Positions 1 to 13,100 of a DNA stretch of 34,040 nucleotides are shown here, piece by piece. The position numbers and the translations under genes were made by a program. Source of the DNA: Ophiothrix spiculata (Eukaryota > Echinodermata > Ophiuroidea > Amphilepidida > Ophiotrichidae); NCBI GenBank assembly GCA_000969725.1, contig JXSR01S017393.1; one strand, 5' to 3'. The notes under the pieces were generated by a model. The model did no database searches. It saw only the letters and a list, made by a program, of their open reading frames with translations, and was not told the DNA's origin. The stretch's first letter is position 1; the number at the start of each line of letters is the position of its first letter.

Positions 1-19
1 CGGGCCCGGTGGTTTATGT

Positions 20-150
20 CTCCTTGTTTCCTTGGGCAAGAAACTTTACTCTTATCTTATTGCTCTGTGGTTCGGAAGTCACGTTAAGCCGTTGGTCCCC
101 TGTGCTAATTCTCCTTCTTGGGGCGCTGCATACAGTGGTATACCTGGTTA
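20..150. mobile_element. SINE fragment at the left edge
   Basis: The stretch with CCTTGGGCAAGAAACTTTACTC and CACGTTAAGCCGTTGGTCCC resembles the conserved body of tRNA-derived SINEs of marine invertebrates. The tRNA-like head is not seen. The rest of 151-973 is AT-rich intron with A and T runs near 540, 668 and 710 and no gene. Confidence 0.45.
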
Positions 151-973
151 GTTTATGCTGATTAGTTTTAACATTTGATTTCTTTACAACAGGTATGTTA
201 GTTTTATTTCAAATATGACCTAAAATTGAAGTCCAAGCATTTCATCTCACTTGACTAAGTTTTCTCACGATTTAAATGACACATTAGTAACACAAAACAT
301 AGGCTTTGATTAGAATCTGCCATCATGTATGAAATCCATTGGAATTGTATTAAAACAAAGAGTTGATCAAATTATTTCTATAATTTAATGACTGTGCTAC
401 ACCTCTGCAACATATGCTGCTGATATTTGTGGTATTGAATGCTTTGATGTATTTATTAAGGGGATATGTGCATACAAAATTTTTTTGAACTATAAATGCT
501 AAGGGCTTCAACTTTTGGGTATATGACAACCAATATCAAAAAAAAAAAAAAGAAGAGAAAATGCAAAAATTTGCCCATTTTGCATATTTAATTAGCGGCC
601 ATCTTAGATTTTTGGTTTCGGATTTCAAAAGAGCAAATGTACACAACCATAAATGCTAGAGACTTCATTTTTTTTTAAATGAAAGAGAAAATCAAAACAA
701 AAGAAAGTATTTTTTTTTTCCTTTTTACTTAGTTTAAAAAAAGAAAATGTCATTTTTGGATCAAAATAAGCGCACTGTATGCATAAAAACGCACCGTATG
801 CAAAAACGAACAAAATTATAAAAAATCAAATTTTATATATTTTTTTAGTTTTCCTTTTTGCTTTCATTTATGAAGTCTCTAGTACATCCCCTTAAAGTTA
901 ACATTTATGCTAAATTGTGACTCAACTTATGCAAAGTTACCACTGAATGAAACCATTTCTATATGTCATATAG

Positions 974-1192
974 GTTTCTACTGTACACTGGCTGCCATCA
1001 ATCCAAACCCATACAATGAGACCTATGGAGCCATCTGCCCAGTGGGACATTACTGCCCTGAAGAGAGCTATGAAGCCACACCATGCCCGCCAGGAACATA
1101 CCAACCGGATGAGATGATGACTAATGAGACTGCTTGTTTGCCATGCACACCTGGAATGTATTGTAACAAGTCTGGGTTAGCTTCAGAATCAG
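974..1192 (+). CDS. Exon 1 (73 codons), start of super-repeat 1
   Basis: Acceptor tatag before, donor gtgggt after; phase 1 on both sides. Reads GFYCTLAAINPNPYNETYG and then two further modules ending MYCNKSGLASES; 7 cysteines. The opening phrase recurs as the start of super-repeats 2 (11748), 3 (21323) and 4 (31015). The donor is weaker than most in the gene. A broken copy of its middle lies 45 bases downstream. An in-frame ATG at 907 is intronic and not a start. Confidence 0.85.
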
Positions 1193-4100
1193 GTGGGTGA
1201 CATAGCTTGCGGTTGTGAGGAGGGGTTTTGGTGGGGGACATACCAACCAGATGAGATGATGACCAACGAGACTGCTTTAGAATCAATTCTTGTTATATGG
1301 TTTAAATGTCTTTTCCTTGTTTGTATGAAGTCTTGCCAGAGAGGGAAATAGGACGAGATTTTATTAACCATAATCTGTTCTGACCTTTTGGGCACTTGTT
1401 TAAAATCAAACACGTTTTTATGTCATTGATACATACAGGTTTCATGTTAATGGAGATTAACGAAATAATTCTATCTTAGGTTCTGACTTCAGAAACTAAA
1501 CTTGAGTCTGAATCAACTACACATAGATTTGGGAAGTTGCTTTGAGAGAACCAGCAGTGTAGTGATATTTTCCTGTCCTACATGAAACTGGTAAATTGAT
1601 AAGACTGAGGGCAAGGGCCTTTGAGGAAAGCAGTACCAGACACTGATTATTCAGTCATGGGATAATACTACCCTTTCCACTATTATGCCATGGTTATTTT
1701 TAACTGGTTTAACATTGTTACGGCCAAATAAAATGGTTTGTTTGGCCTTTTCCGACCGACCCTAATTTTAAAAATTGGGGAAAAGTTTTTATCATACTAA
1801 AGAATATTGACACTAATTTTTATATAATTTACAGCCAAAGTAGTTCAGCAAATAAGTATTTTAAAACATTGATTAGGTGGTAAAAAACTAAAGTCATCCA
1901 TTTTCAACCCATGTTTTGGCACTGTTTCATACATTTGTACAGCTTAATGCATGAGAAAAATAAATATTTAAAAAAAACTGTTACCGACCAACTGACCCTT
2001 CTCTAAAAGGGCATCTATGGCCAAACAAACACATTTTTATTTTTGGTTTTGGTTTAAGGGGCCTTTCCATGTATGCTCTATTTACCTTCAAAACGAATGA
2101 AGCTTTTGTATTTATTCTATCACTCTCATAATTTGAAAGGCTGATACTTTTTCTGTTTGCAGGTTTTTGTTATGAAGGTTTCTATTGCATTAGTGGAGCC
2201 AGTTCTCCAGCACCTACTGATGGTATAACAGGCGACATTTGCCCTCCGGGCTCATACTGTGAGCTAGGATCACCAAGTCATGAATACTGCCCTAATGGGA
2301 CCTATATGAACCACTCAATGGCATCAGCTTGTTATGACTGTCCTGAAGGTTAGTAGAATTAAGTTTAATTGTAGTGAAATTCTAGTTGTTTTGAATTTAC
2401 CATTCAATCAGATGGTGTGTGATCATTTTAATATACGCACAATTGCATTATTGGGACAGTCTTTTAATAGCAAGGGAGTAGGAAAGTGCTAGCCTGTGTT
2501 TTTAGGATAAGCTGCATAATAGGAGAACAGTATTAAGATAAGTCCAACAAGATTATTTAGTAAGCATATGAAGCACATTAAAGGAGATTACAGTATGAAA
2601 AGAATTCAATCAAATCAGATTAATCGTCAGGTCACATCGCAACAGGAAAGTCTGATCATAGGATTGGATGAGTTGAGTGTGAACTTTAATCTTGACTCAT
2701 AATCTAGTTCAAGTGTAAAGGTTACTGATTTTAAGGTGAGCTTCAGATCATCATCCTGGTGTAGCCTAGAATAGGGATTATAGAGAACCATAGTGCCATT
2801 TAGTGTAATGGTTAGTGATCTCACCGTGAACGCATTGGAACTGGGTTCGATTCCTGGGGAGGGCTCCCTTACCAAATAGAATCTCGTAATCTTTGAGCAT
2901 TGAGTCAGGTATTCGATCTGTGCATTATTTATTATTCACTCAGTGAAGTATACACAATAATTTGAAGAAGGAGAATTATGCCACATATTGTACTGCAAAA
3001 ATGCTTGACAACTTTTTATTCTATGCAATCCACAGGCTACTATTGTGTAAACCGTGACCGTGCTGACCAATGTCTACCTGGCTACTATTGCCCAGAAAAG
3101 ACCGGTGCCGATTTACAGCTGTGTCCCAGCGGTACTTACAACCCTATATTTGGGTTGTATGACGAATCACAGTGTGTCCAATGTGATGGCGGCAAGTATT
3201 GTAAGGATCCTGGACAAGCAGCTGTTACTGGAAACTGTACAGAAGGGTACTACTGTGAAGTGGGTAAGTTACATGTGGAATTAAATTAATGTCACAAGTT
3301 TGGTTAATATTATAGTAAAAAGATACTCGTGTCAGGTTCTATATTTTCCAAACGATGCTTTGTTTTAGTTTAGAACAAGATTGGTTATTTTGTACTAGAT
3401 TATAAAATTTATATCCATGTTAGTTCTCATGCGGTATGAAACATATCACTAGTTGTATATCATATGCATATTTGACCTGCATCCTCATGGGCTTTGTCCC
3501 GCAACAAGTGATACACTCCCGCTCTAAAGTATTTCCGCACAATTAAAAGCGTTCAAAAACCTTGTTTTTATATTAAACGACCTACAATCATCAAAGATTC
3601 ATACTAGTATAGGTAACTTATCTATTCAATGAGAATAAATCGATGTTTCTTTTAATATTTGATCTTGCATTTTTTTATGTTCAGACGAACTAGTAATATG
3701 AATTACATGCCATATTTTCAAATGCAATTCCGGAATAGTTAGCAGTCAAGTTAGCTCAATCGGTAAGGCGCTCGCTTGCGGTGCGGAAGGTCCCGAGTTC
3801 TAACCCCGCTGGTGCCAAAAAAGTTGAGTGTGCTTGAAATTCCCTTGGACAAGGAACTAACTGCTAATTGTCTCGTGGAAACCCGTACGAAACTTCGGGG
3901 AGCTGATCCGGGTAGCGATGGTACGTATGTGGGCTGATCAAGGTTCAGCGCCCCTAGAGGTTGTCGCAGAACCTTAAATGATGCTTGGTGTGGAATTGAG
4001 CTTACTTGGGCCACAGTGGTCAGCGAACACCTGTAAAGTGTGCAGAGGCCAAGTGGATTTACAAATCTGGGAGGCATAGCGCACTATAAATCCCCAGTAT

Positions 4101-7100
4101 TTATTTATTTTATTTTAGTTACTTCAATAAGTATACAATATCGACTCTGTCAAAAAATGATGAAAATTGGATAAACGCCTTTTGAGATATTGCTGAATAA
4201 AGGATTTGTGCGGATATACTTTAGATCGGCACTCAACTCAACATATTGAAATACTTATACTGTTAGAGACTTACAGTGTGGCATCAAATTTGTGATCAAT
4301 AAAAAAACATTCTTATTCTTTAAGAAAGAAAGTATCAAAGATAATGTAATTTTCAAAATCAACAATAGGAGGGTGTCTTACTAAACAGGCATATTTTATA
4401 ATATTTATACCAAAGCAATTTTAAGTAGCTGACATTGGCCCCAATGTTCTCAATTCCTAGGTGTCGACATGGCTGAGCCAACAGGCAACCACACTGGTGT
4501 AGGAGGTATCTGCCCATCAGGGTATTTCTGTCCTGAGGGTAGCATCATCCCCCAGGGTTGCCCTGCTGGCTATTATACAGAGCTGGATAACCAGGCTGAG
4601 TGTACTGAGTGCCCTGAGGGATACTACTGCTTGGAGAATGCAACTACTTATTTGAATACAATATGTCCTGCAGGTAAGCTCCATGTATACCTTATACAGA
4701 TTTGAGCAACTGAAGGGTACTTTGACTGAGAATCACAACTATGAAGTTGTCAAGCACTAATTGTGTGTGTATGCATGACTTGCTGAAAGATGTAAGATGC
4801 GTATTGCGTTGTAATCTTGTAACTTAGCAAAGCGAGTGCTAATTAAAAGTCCTGTTTCCTATATGTGACCATCCATCCCTAACCAGTCGTAAATGCAGCC
4901 TCTTGTCATTTTCATTTTTTGTAAATATTTGCAAAGACTATGCTATAAGGATTAAAATGACACCTTAATGGACTTCACATGATTTCCAGAAGTCAAGTTA
5001 TGGTCCATCAAAGGTTGTCAGGGAGTAAAATGTATAACCGAGATAAACATATTCAAAGATCAGTAAGTTCTATATTTTCTGTTGATTGTTCTCAAATTAA
5101 ACAGATATATTTCATATTTCCAATCATTTTGCTGGTGTTTTGAAGTAAGCACAAGGATTGTGAATCTGTCAAAAAATCTATTTTTGCAAATTACGACCTT
5201 TGACATATGGTTTCACCTGTAGTGCATAATGAAGTTTACGACTCCTTTGGATTGAACGGTTTTCTTTAACCTATAATATTATGTATTTAATACATCTGGA
5301 TATTTTATTACAAAGTCGGTTGAAGTATTGTCTTGTATACTGAAAGTCCATAGTTAAGACAGCTTGGATGTTTTTCTTTTGTCTTGTTTGGTATTATAAT
5401 GATGGTAAACCTTAAGATAAGAAAAAGGTTGAGAACACACAAAACATTTTTTTTAGAGTTTATTTCATTTCAAGTTTATGAAAAGCAGAAAACAATGCAT
5501 AATTATGTTTTTCTAAATCATGCATGTTTTCCTTTATTCCAGGTTATTATTGTGAAGCTGGCACAAGGTATTCCACAGAGTTCCCATGTCCTAAAGGCAC
5601 CTATAACCCAGTGAATGGAAGCAACTCGCTAGAAGACTGTCTGTCTTGCCCACCTGGAGAATATTGTGAAAGTAAGTAATGTAAAACATACTTTTAAAGG
5701 TCGGTGACAGTAGTTTTTGGGTTTGTGTCAGTTTGACAACTTTTGACAAAATTAAAAAGATGATTGTATCAAAATCACAAGCTGGGGTTTAAATTTGCTA
5801 AATAAAGCAAGAAAAAAAATCTCTCTTACACATTTTCAGAAACCTGTTATACCATTTTCCATGCCTCCTACAGCAATGGCATGCCATACAGCCTTAGCAG
5901 AAATACTGGTTGATGACCCGATTGAGTCATAATTTTAGCATATATTCATTTTCATTACTTGAATAAAGGCCCATTATCTGCAGTTTGCAAATCTGATGTT
6001 TAGTTTGCATAGTTGTAGACAATTTGATAATATAAGATCAAAAATGTATTATGACCATGAGAAAAATACAAAATTGCCTACTTGATTTGGGATATGGGGT
6101 CAAAAAAGAAATTGGGTTGCACGCCTTAAAAAAAGAAATTTGAAATAAAAACATAAGCTGCACATTCAGATTAGTGGCAATCCATGTTTATGCATTTAAT
6201 ACCTTTGTCATAAAATGCACTCTAGTCAAGACCCTTTTTTCTGTTATCCTAACTTTTTATTTTCATTTGCTTGTATTGCAGCTGATGGAATGGAAGCACC
6301 GTCTGGCAACTGTTCAGGAGGCTGGTATTGTACTGGAGGCTCCTATATGGCTGAACCTGTTACTACAGATAATGCTACAGATCTCTCTGAATGTACATGC
6401 CCACTGGTCAACTATACAGGTAGGGAATGAAAAATTGCATATAATTGTACAACTGCCTAGAGATCGCTTCAAAACTCAACCAGCGCTTACAAAAATTTTC
6501 TACCCCCTGGATATCTAGTGATGTGTCCCTAATCACATATATTGACGATTCTTGATTAGCAAGGAAATGATAATGATGATGAGCTTTTCACACAACTCAC
6601 ATATTTTGAATAACAATATTTGTATAGGATATTAATGGTTTTTTTCATTGCTTTTCTTGTGAACAGGTGGCAAATGTTGGCCTGGCACTTACTGCCCAAG
6701 TGGCAGTGCATACCCAGTGTCTTGTGATGAAGGCTTGTACTGCTTGGAATACGGAAGAATTACACCCAATGGACCATGTGATCCTGGTAGGTATATGTAC
6801 TGAAAATATCCAGAGACTTTCACAATTCTGGTACCAAGATAGCATTTTGATAGTAAAAACTTACGCATATTGTTTGTTAGCTTGTACTGAAAACTGACCA
6901 AAAATTGAATGTTCATTTAGATGATTCTCTGCTAACATGTATAGAGTAGGCCCACTGTTTAAGGTTTTACCCAAGTTAAAGCAACAGTTAGAGGTATTAA
7001 TCAATAAGGTATAACTCATCTTTGATTGCAGGTTATTACTGAGACGGTAATGCATCTGTACCTGACCCTAAACTTCGGGTGTACCCACGAGGTACCTACT

Positions 7101-10100
7101 GTGAACAAGGTTCCGCTGCACCCACGCCATGTCCTGCTGGCACATACTCATATATCTACACATTTTGTCTTTGATTGCAGGTTATTACTGTGATGGTAAT
7201 GCATCTGTACCTGACCCTGCACATCGGGTGTGCCCACCAGGGACCTACTGTGAGCAAGGTTCCGCTGCACCCACACCATGTCCTGCTGGCACATACTCAT
7301 ATATCTACACATTTTGTCTTTGATTGCAGGTTTTTACTGTGATGGCAATGCATCTGTACCTGACCCAGCACATCGGGTGTGCCCACCAGGTACCTACTGT
7401 GAGCAAGGTTCCGCTACACCCACGCCATGCCCTGCTGGAACGTACTCAAACACATCTGGTAAGTCGCCCAAGAGTGTATTGTATGATATTAATGAATGTG
7501 TATATAAAAGTTAGTAGGTGGCCAATCAAATTGGCCATTTCAATGTGTATTTAACTTGGAGTGTATGAATGATAAACAATACATGTTTGTTAGAATATTT
7601 CTGAAGAAAACATTTTGGTGAAGTCTTGCATATAACAGTTGATCACCAAGGTTATCTCAAGCTAAACATTATAATGCCAGTTATATCGGCAAAAACTTTA
7701 TTCAAAATGCTCAATGAAATTGCAATTATTGTATTTTGTAGCTGTTTTTAGGTCACTGTAGCATTCAAGTCTTAGTAAAAAGGGCCTAAAATGCCCATGA
7801 GCGTAGGTTAATTTGGTTAAGCGCTGGCTGATCCTTCCAACATTGTCCGGCTTAATTAGTGACAACCCTGATTATCACCATATTAAAGAATCACCTCTTT
7901 TGAGTTGTAAGTTGTCATAAAAATGATCAAAATACAAGTAGTACATGTGCTCATTTCCCATACGATACCTGTGATGTATTTCACAAAGGTGATCGTAAGT
8001 TCCATTTGTAAGTACTTTTACGTCTAAAAAAACATCTAAGCTACGATTGATCGTCGTAAGATCCGTTTCACAAAGTTTATTAAACTAATTGGAGCTACGA
8101 ACGAAGACACAAACAATTTTAACAAATAATGACTGTAAGCAGTGCAGAGTATATTTCACAAAGAGTTACGAATGTTCATAGGTTTCCAAAATGTAAGCAA
8201 TCACTGAAATATATCAAATATCAATCGTTCTCTTCAACGAGCTCTCACGTTGTTTATCATTTATGTATAGCATGTTGGTAACCATTTTCATCTACTTGCT
8301 ATGTAATTCATTTTGATGCAAATTTTAATGAATTTCAAATTTACGATCATGTGTGCAGTACTTACGATGACTAAAAGGTGTGAAGAAGATATTAATTGTA
8401 AAGCTTTTGTGAAATAATCTTGAGATTGTTTGTAACTTCACGACAGAATTTAGTACTCAGGAACAATTTGCGTTAGTTATGATTGTTTGTTACTCTTTGT
8501 GAAATACACCCCTGATTTTGTTACCAAGATCAAGACATTATGTACTCACTTTGCTGGTGAATTACTGCATAGTATTTCAGTAAAAATAAACAAATGTCCT
8601 AATGCTTTTTTTCCTTTCAACATTTCTATCAGGTAATATTGAACCAAATGACTGCTTAGACTGCACCGCAGGCAAATACTGTGCTGGTACACAGAACACT
8701 GCACCCACTGATGACTGTGACCAAGGCTACTATTGTCCAGCTGGACAGTCCAGTCCACACCCTGATGAGTACAACTGCACCATTGGTCACCATTGTCCAG
8801 AGGGAAGTCCACAGCCAGTTCCCTGTCCATCAGGGGAATATCAGGATGAGATAGGCTCCTGGGAATGCAAACCATGTCCTGAAGGATAGTAAGTATTTAC
8901 TATTGTTACATTTTACAATTTTTATTTTAAAGGGAGCCCTCTATTGTCAGAAATATGATCCTGCCTGACTGAGTAGAAATCAATTGACATAGGCCATTTA
9001 CCTGTGATTGGTAATTTGATAAAACAGTTTGTTTTTCATATTTGTTTAGAGATAGCCTTTCCACTAATTTCGTGATTGATTTTCTAGCTTAATGTACACA
9101 TTTTTTCTGGTCAAATTAACAAAACAACATTCTCTGTATCGATTGTATGTCCTGATTGTTTGGATGTTCAACAATAGCGATTCATGCAATGTCAACTGCA
9201 GGCATGTAATATCACCTGTTTTCACACATTACAGCCAAAATCTCATTGTGTCAAATCATTTTGTTTTGTTTATGTATTTGAAGGGGTAGGCGCAATAGTG
9301 CTAACCCTCATTCTGCACAAGTTACTGGTTTTGATTTGAATGATTTTTTGATTACAAAGATTAAAAATAGTTTTCGAAAAGTTTATTATAATGAAGTACA
9401 TGGGTGAATGAAAATATTTTAACCAAAATTGAAGTCCCACGTGATTTCAATAAAACAAGCCAGTTACTTGAAAAATGAGGGTTAGCACTATATTGCCCCA
9501 AGTTCTCGCACATTACAATTTCTAACTTTCTAGAAAAACTAGATGCCAATATTTTTTCCTTTTCAAAATGCCAGATCTAAGAGTACTTGATGCAAGGATT
9601 ATAAATTAAGACATTTCAGAAAGCGTACAGTGTTTTTGAATGATATATTGCGCTGAATATGAATTCAGGGGCAATATAGTGCTAAGCCATAGTGTCTGAT
9701 TTAAAGCCACCCTTGGACTTTTGAACGGCTAAATCTTAGCCATACAGTGATTTTGCTGAAAAAAGTATACAATATGGTGATAATTATATCTTAATTTTAA
9801 ATGCATCTTGTTCAAAACCAGAACAAAGGTGGTCGAAAAATAGGTGTGGGTAAGCACTATATTGCGCCTACCCCTTCATTTGTTTTCTTGAAGTTTGTGA
9901 CCATGTATACTTTTAGGTTGTATTATGTCCACCATGTTTATGTTACAAAACTTATATCATTCAGTAAAAGGCACATTTATAATCACTTGTTGAGGAATTT
10001 AGACCTTTAGTATATCTTACAATTCCTTAGAACAAACACAGTAAACTTAGGAGTATTTTCACTATTTGTCTGGTTAATAATGGGCTCATTCATTTAATTC

Positions 10101-13100
10101 AAACAACATTCATGATTATTTATCTCCTCAGCTATTGTGATGCCACAGAAGCAGCTCTGTACTACAACGTATCCAGCCACGGAGTCGTCATACCTACTGA
10201 ATGTCCCGCTGGATCGTATTGTCCGGAAGGCACAGAGGGCGCTAGTCAATATCTATGCCCCCATGGATATTATAGCAATGAAACCAGGCTTGAGAGTGAA
10301 GATCAGTGTCAACCTTGCCCTGGTGGGACATATTGCGATGGGCTAGGCCTGACAGTAAGTTGAAATAGACAATATAGGCTTAATTATTAAGCAGAACGAG
10401 CCCCAAAATCAGTTGATACAATTTTGAACAAATGTGGTGAATATGGGTGAAAATAAAAAGTCCTTTTCTTTTTATGTGAATTTGAATTCTCTATGTTAAA
10501 GTGGAGAGAACGGTTTAAATATGGTGTTAACCATGTGGGATTAATGTTTCACAAAAGTAAGGAATTGAAAATTTGTATAAATAATAAGTACATGTCAACA
10601 TTTGAACAATCAAAGTTTCAATTAAATTTTAACCCCAACCGCTGTCAGTTATGATTGAAGTTATTAAACTTCCTTAAAATCAAGTTTAAAAGATAATATT
10701 CTTAATAATCTTAATAGCATATGCAACTACCCAATTCATTGATTTGATTGATAGTTCGATTAAGCATTCTCTTGTATGAATTTTCCGTACAATGCATGAT
10801 GATACATTTGGATTGGATATGTTCCTACGATGATGGTTTATAGAAATTTAGTGGTGTTAAAATATGGGTTTAATCAGATAGCATTGTTTATTTTATTTCT
10901 AGGTTTATGCTGACTTATGTGATGCTGGTTATGTCTGTGTGTCCGCTGCCAATAATTCCAGACCTACTGATGGTACGACTGGGTATGAGTGTGAGCCGGG
11001 TTATTACTGTCCCAAAGGATCGGACCAAGGCATCAAATGTCCTCTGGGAACATTTAGCAATCAGTATGGGCTGGAGAATGTGACAGAGTGTGAGGATTGT
11101 ACACCGGGATATCACTGTCAGACGGAAGGTAAGATATGGATGGTATGAGTGTGAACCGGGTTATTACTGTCCCAAAGGATCAGATCAAGGCATAAGTATC
11201 CACTGGGAACATTTAGCAATCAGTATGGGCTGAAGAATGTGACGGAGTGTGATGATTGCATATCAGGTTATCAATGTCAGATGGAAGGTAAAATGTTTTT
11301 TGTTTGTTTGGTTTTGTGTGTAGATGTGTGTACAAATTTCCACAACATTATTTTGTGTGCAAGTTGTGTTCTAGGAACACACAAATTGAACTTAAAATTC
11401 TTTTGTAGCATCCAGAAGTATTGGTGTTACATGGGAGTGTCCCTTTTGAATATTCAAATATGTATTCAAATACTCCCATAGCCAAACTGGTCTTGAAGCA
11501 CAAGGTTTTCGTTATGATTCTCTGCTACAAATAAAACTTAATTTTGAAATGTTATGTTATTAAGTTCCATTCCAATTAAAATTTCTTGTGTATGTATACT
11601 TGAGCAGGGATCTACAAATTGTGCTGTAGTTTGTATTTTTTATGTATACAAATAAGATTTTACTTTCCATTTAATTAAAAACCTGTATAATGTTCTTTCT
11701 TCTCTTACCACATAGGTCTAACTGCCCCAACTGCAAAGTGTTATGCTGGTCACTACTGCACACTAGGCGCCATAGCTCCCAACCCCTATGCCGAGACCTA
11801 TGGTGATGTCTGCCCGGCAGGTAGTTACTGCCCGAATGGCACACACACACCGATCCAATGCCCAATAGGGACATACCGTGATGATACTAGTATGACAGAA
11901 GTGGAGGATTGCTTGGACTGCCCTGGAGGCAAATACTGTGATACGCCTGGACAGACTAATTATACAGGTATGTTTAATGAGAGATCCATTGATTTAGTTT
12001 GTTAAAGATACTTTTTGCTAAATATTTTATATCATCAACATTATGTACTAAAGTTGTTGGATTTAATTCGCGGACGTGTGTCTGTAGCAAATACGCAGTT
12101 GTCTCTGATGCAAGCGTTCATTCTCAAAGTTGTTGTGGTTTTGTTTGCGTCTACAACTATACATGTGGCAAAAGTAACCTTTTGGGATATAAACTTTAAA
12201 TTTACAGGATAGGTTGAGTCTTATTTTTTGGGGTAAATGCTTTCAAGAATTTGGGATATGTTTGAGTCAATGATGTTTGATCATGTCATAATCTATTTCC
12301 ATAGATGTTTGTGATCCTGGCTTCTACTGCGTTAGTGGTGCAAATAACAGCGCCCCCAGGGATGGCGTTACTGGTGACGAGTGCCCAGCAGGAGCGTATT
12401 GTGAGGCTGATAGTAGCTGGTATACACCATGTGATGACGGTAAGTTTTTTTTTTTCTTTTAGCCTTAAATAATTTTCAAAGATAGATACACATTTTGTCA
12501 TGGCTGCCATTCACTCTGAGTAAAGATTTATCAAAGATTCTTAAATTCAACTCGGATAAATTGATGGATGGATCTGGAATCAGAACCAGGCTTAGTGCAT
12601 GCCAATTCCCATTAACGGATTTCTGGTACCAGAAATTTTCCAAGAAAGTGTGCACTACACTCCACTAATGGCTTATTCAGAGTCTTGACGATATGCATCG
12701 ATCGATGCCCATCGACGCGCAGTCTTTACATGCACAGCGCATAAGGAATAGCGCGTGTTAAAGACTGCGTGTCGATGGGCATCGAGCTATGCATATCGAC
12801 AGACTCTGAATCCACTATTAGCCTGGTAAGGTGAGATGATTTAATTTCCTTAATATTCTCAATAGGAGTAATATTATGTTACTTCCTAACATTGCATTTT
12901 ATTCTTTTTTCAGGCACATACATGAATCACACCCAAGCTGACGCCTGTGACCCATGCCCAGCACGCTACTTCTGTGTTAACAAGGCCTACCCAGATCCAT
13001 GTCCATTGGGTCACTACTGTCCACCAGCAAGAGGGTTTGATTATGAATCATGCCCCATTGGTAAGTTCACCGTCTTGTTTCCCAATCCTGTCCTGTGATT

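Noticed and set aside
907..973. In-frame ATG upstream of exon 1, as a possible gene start
   Set aside because: The residues before GFYC have no signal peptide or cysteine pattern, an acceptor (tatag) lies at 973, and all other modules are entered by phase-1 splicing.
2790..2872. Functional tRNA gene
   Set aside because: A and B boxes are present but the acceptor stem does not pair and the anticodon arm is irregular.
7129..7329. Exon 8 copy B as a mutually exclusive alternative exon
   Set aside because: It has an acceptor but no donor and runs into TGA.
9361..10010. ORFs on both strands around the 600-bp element
   Set aside because: No domain or codon pattern; they follow the foldback repeat.
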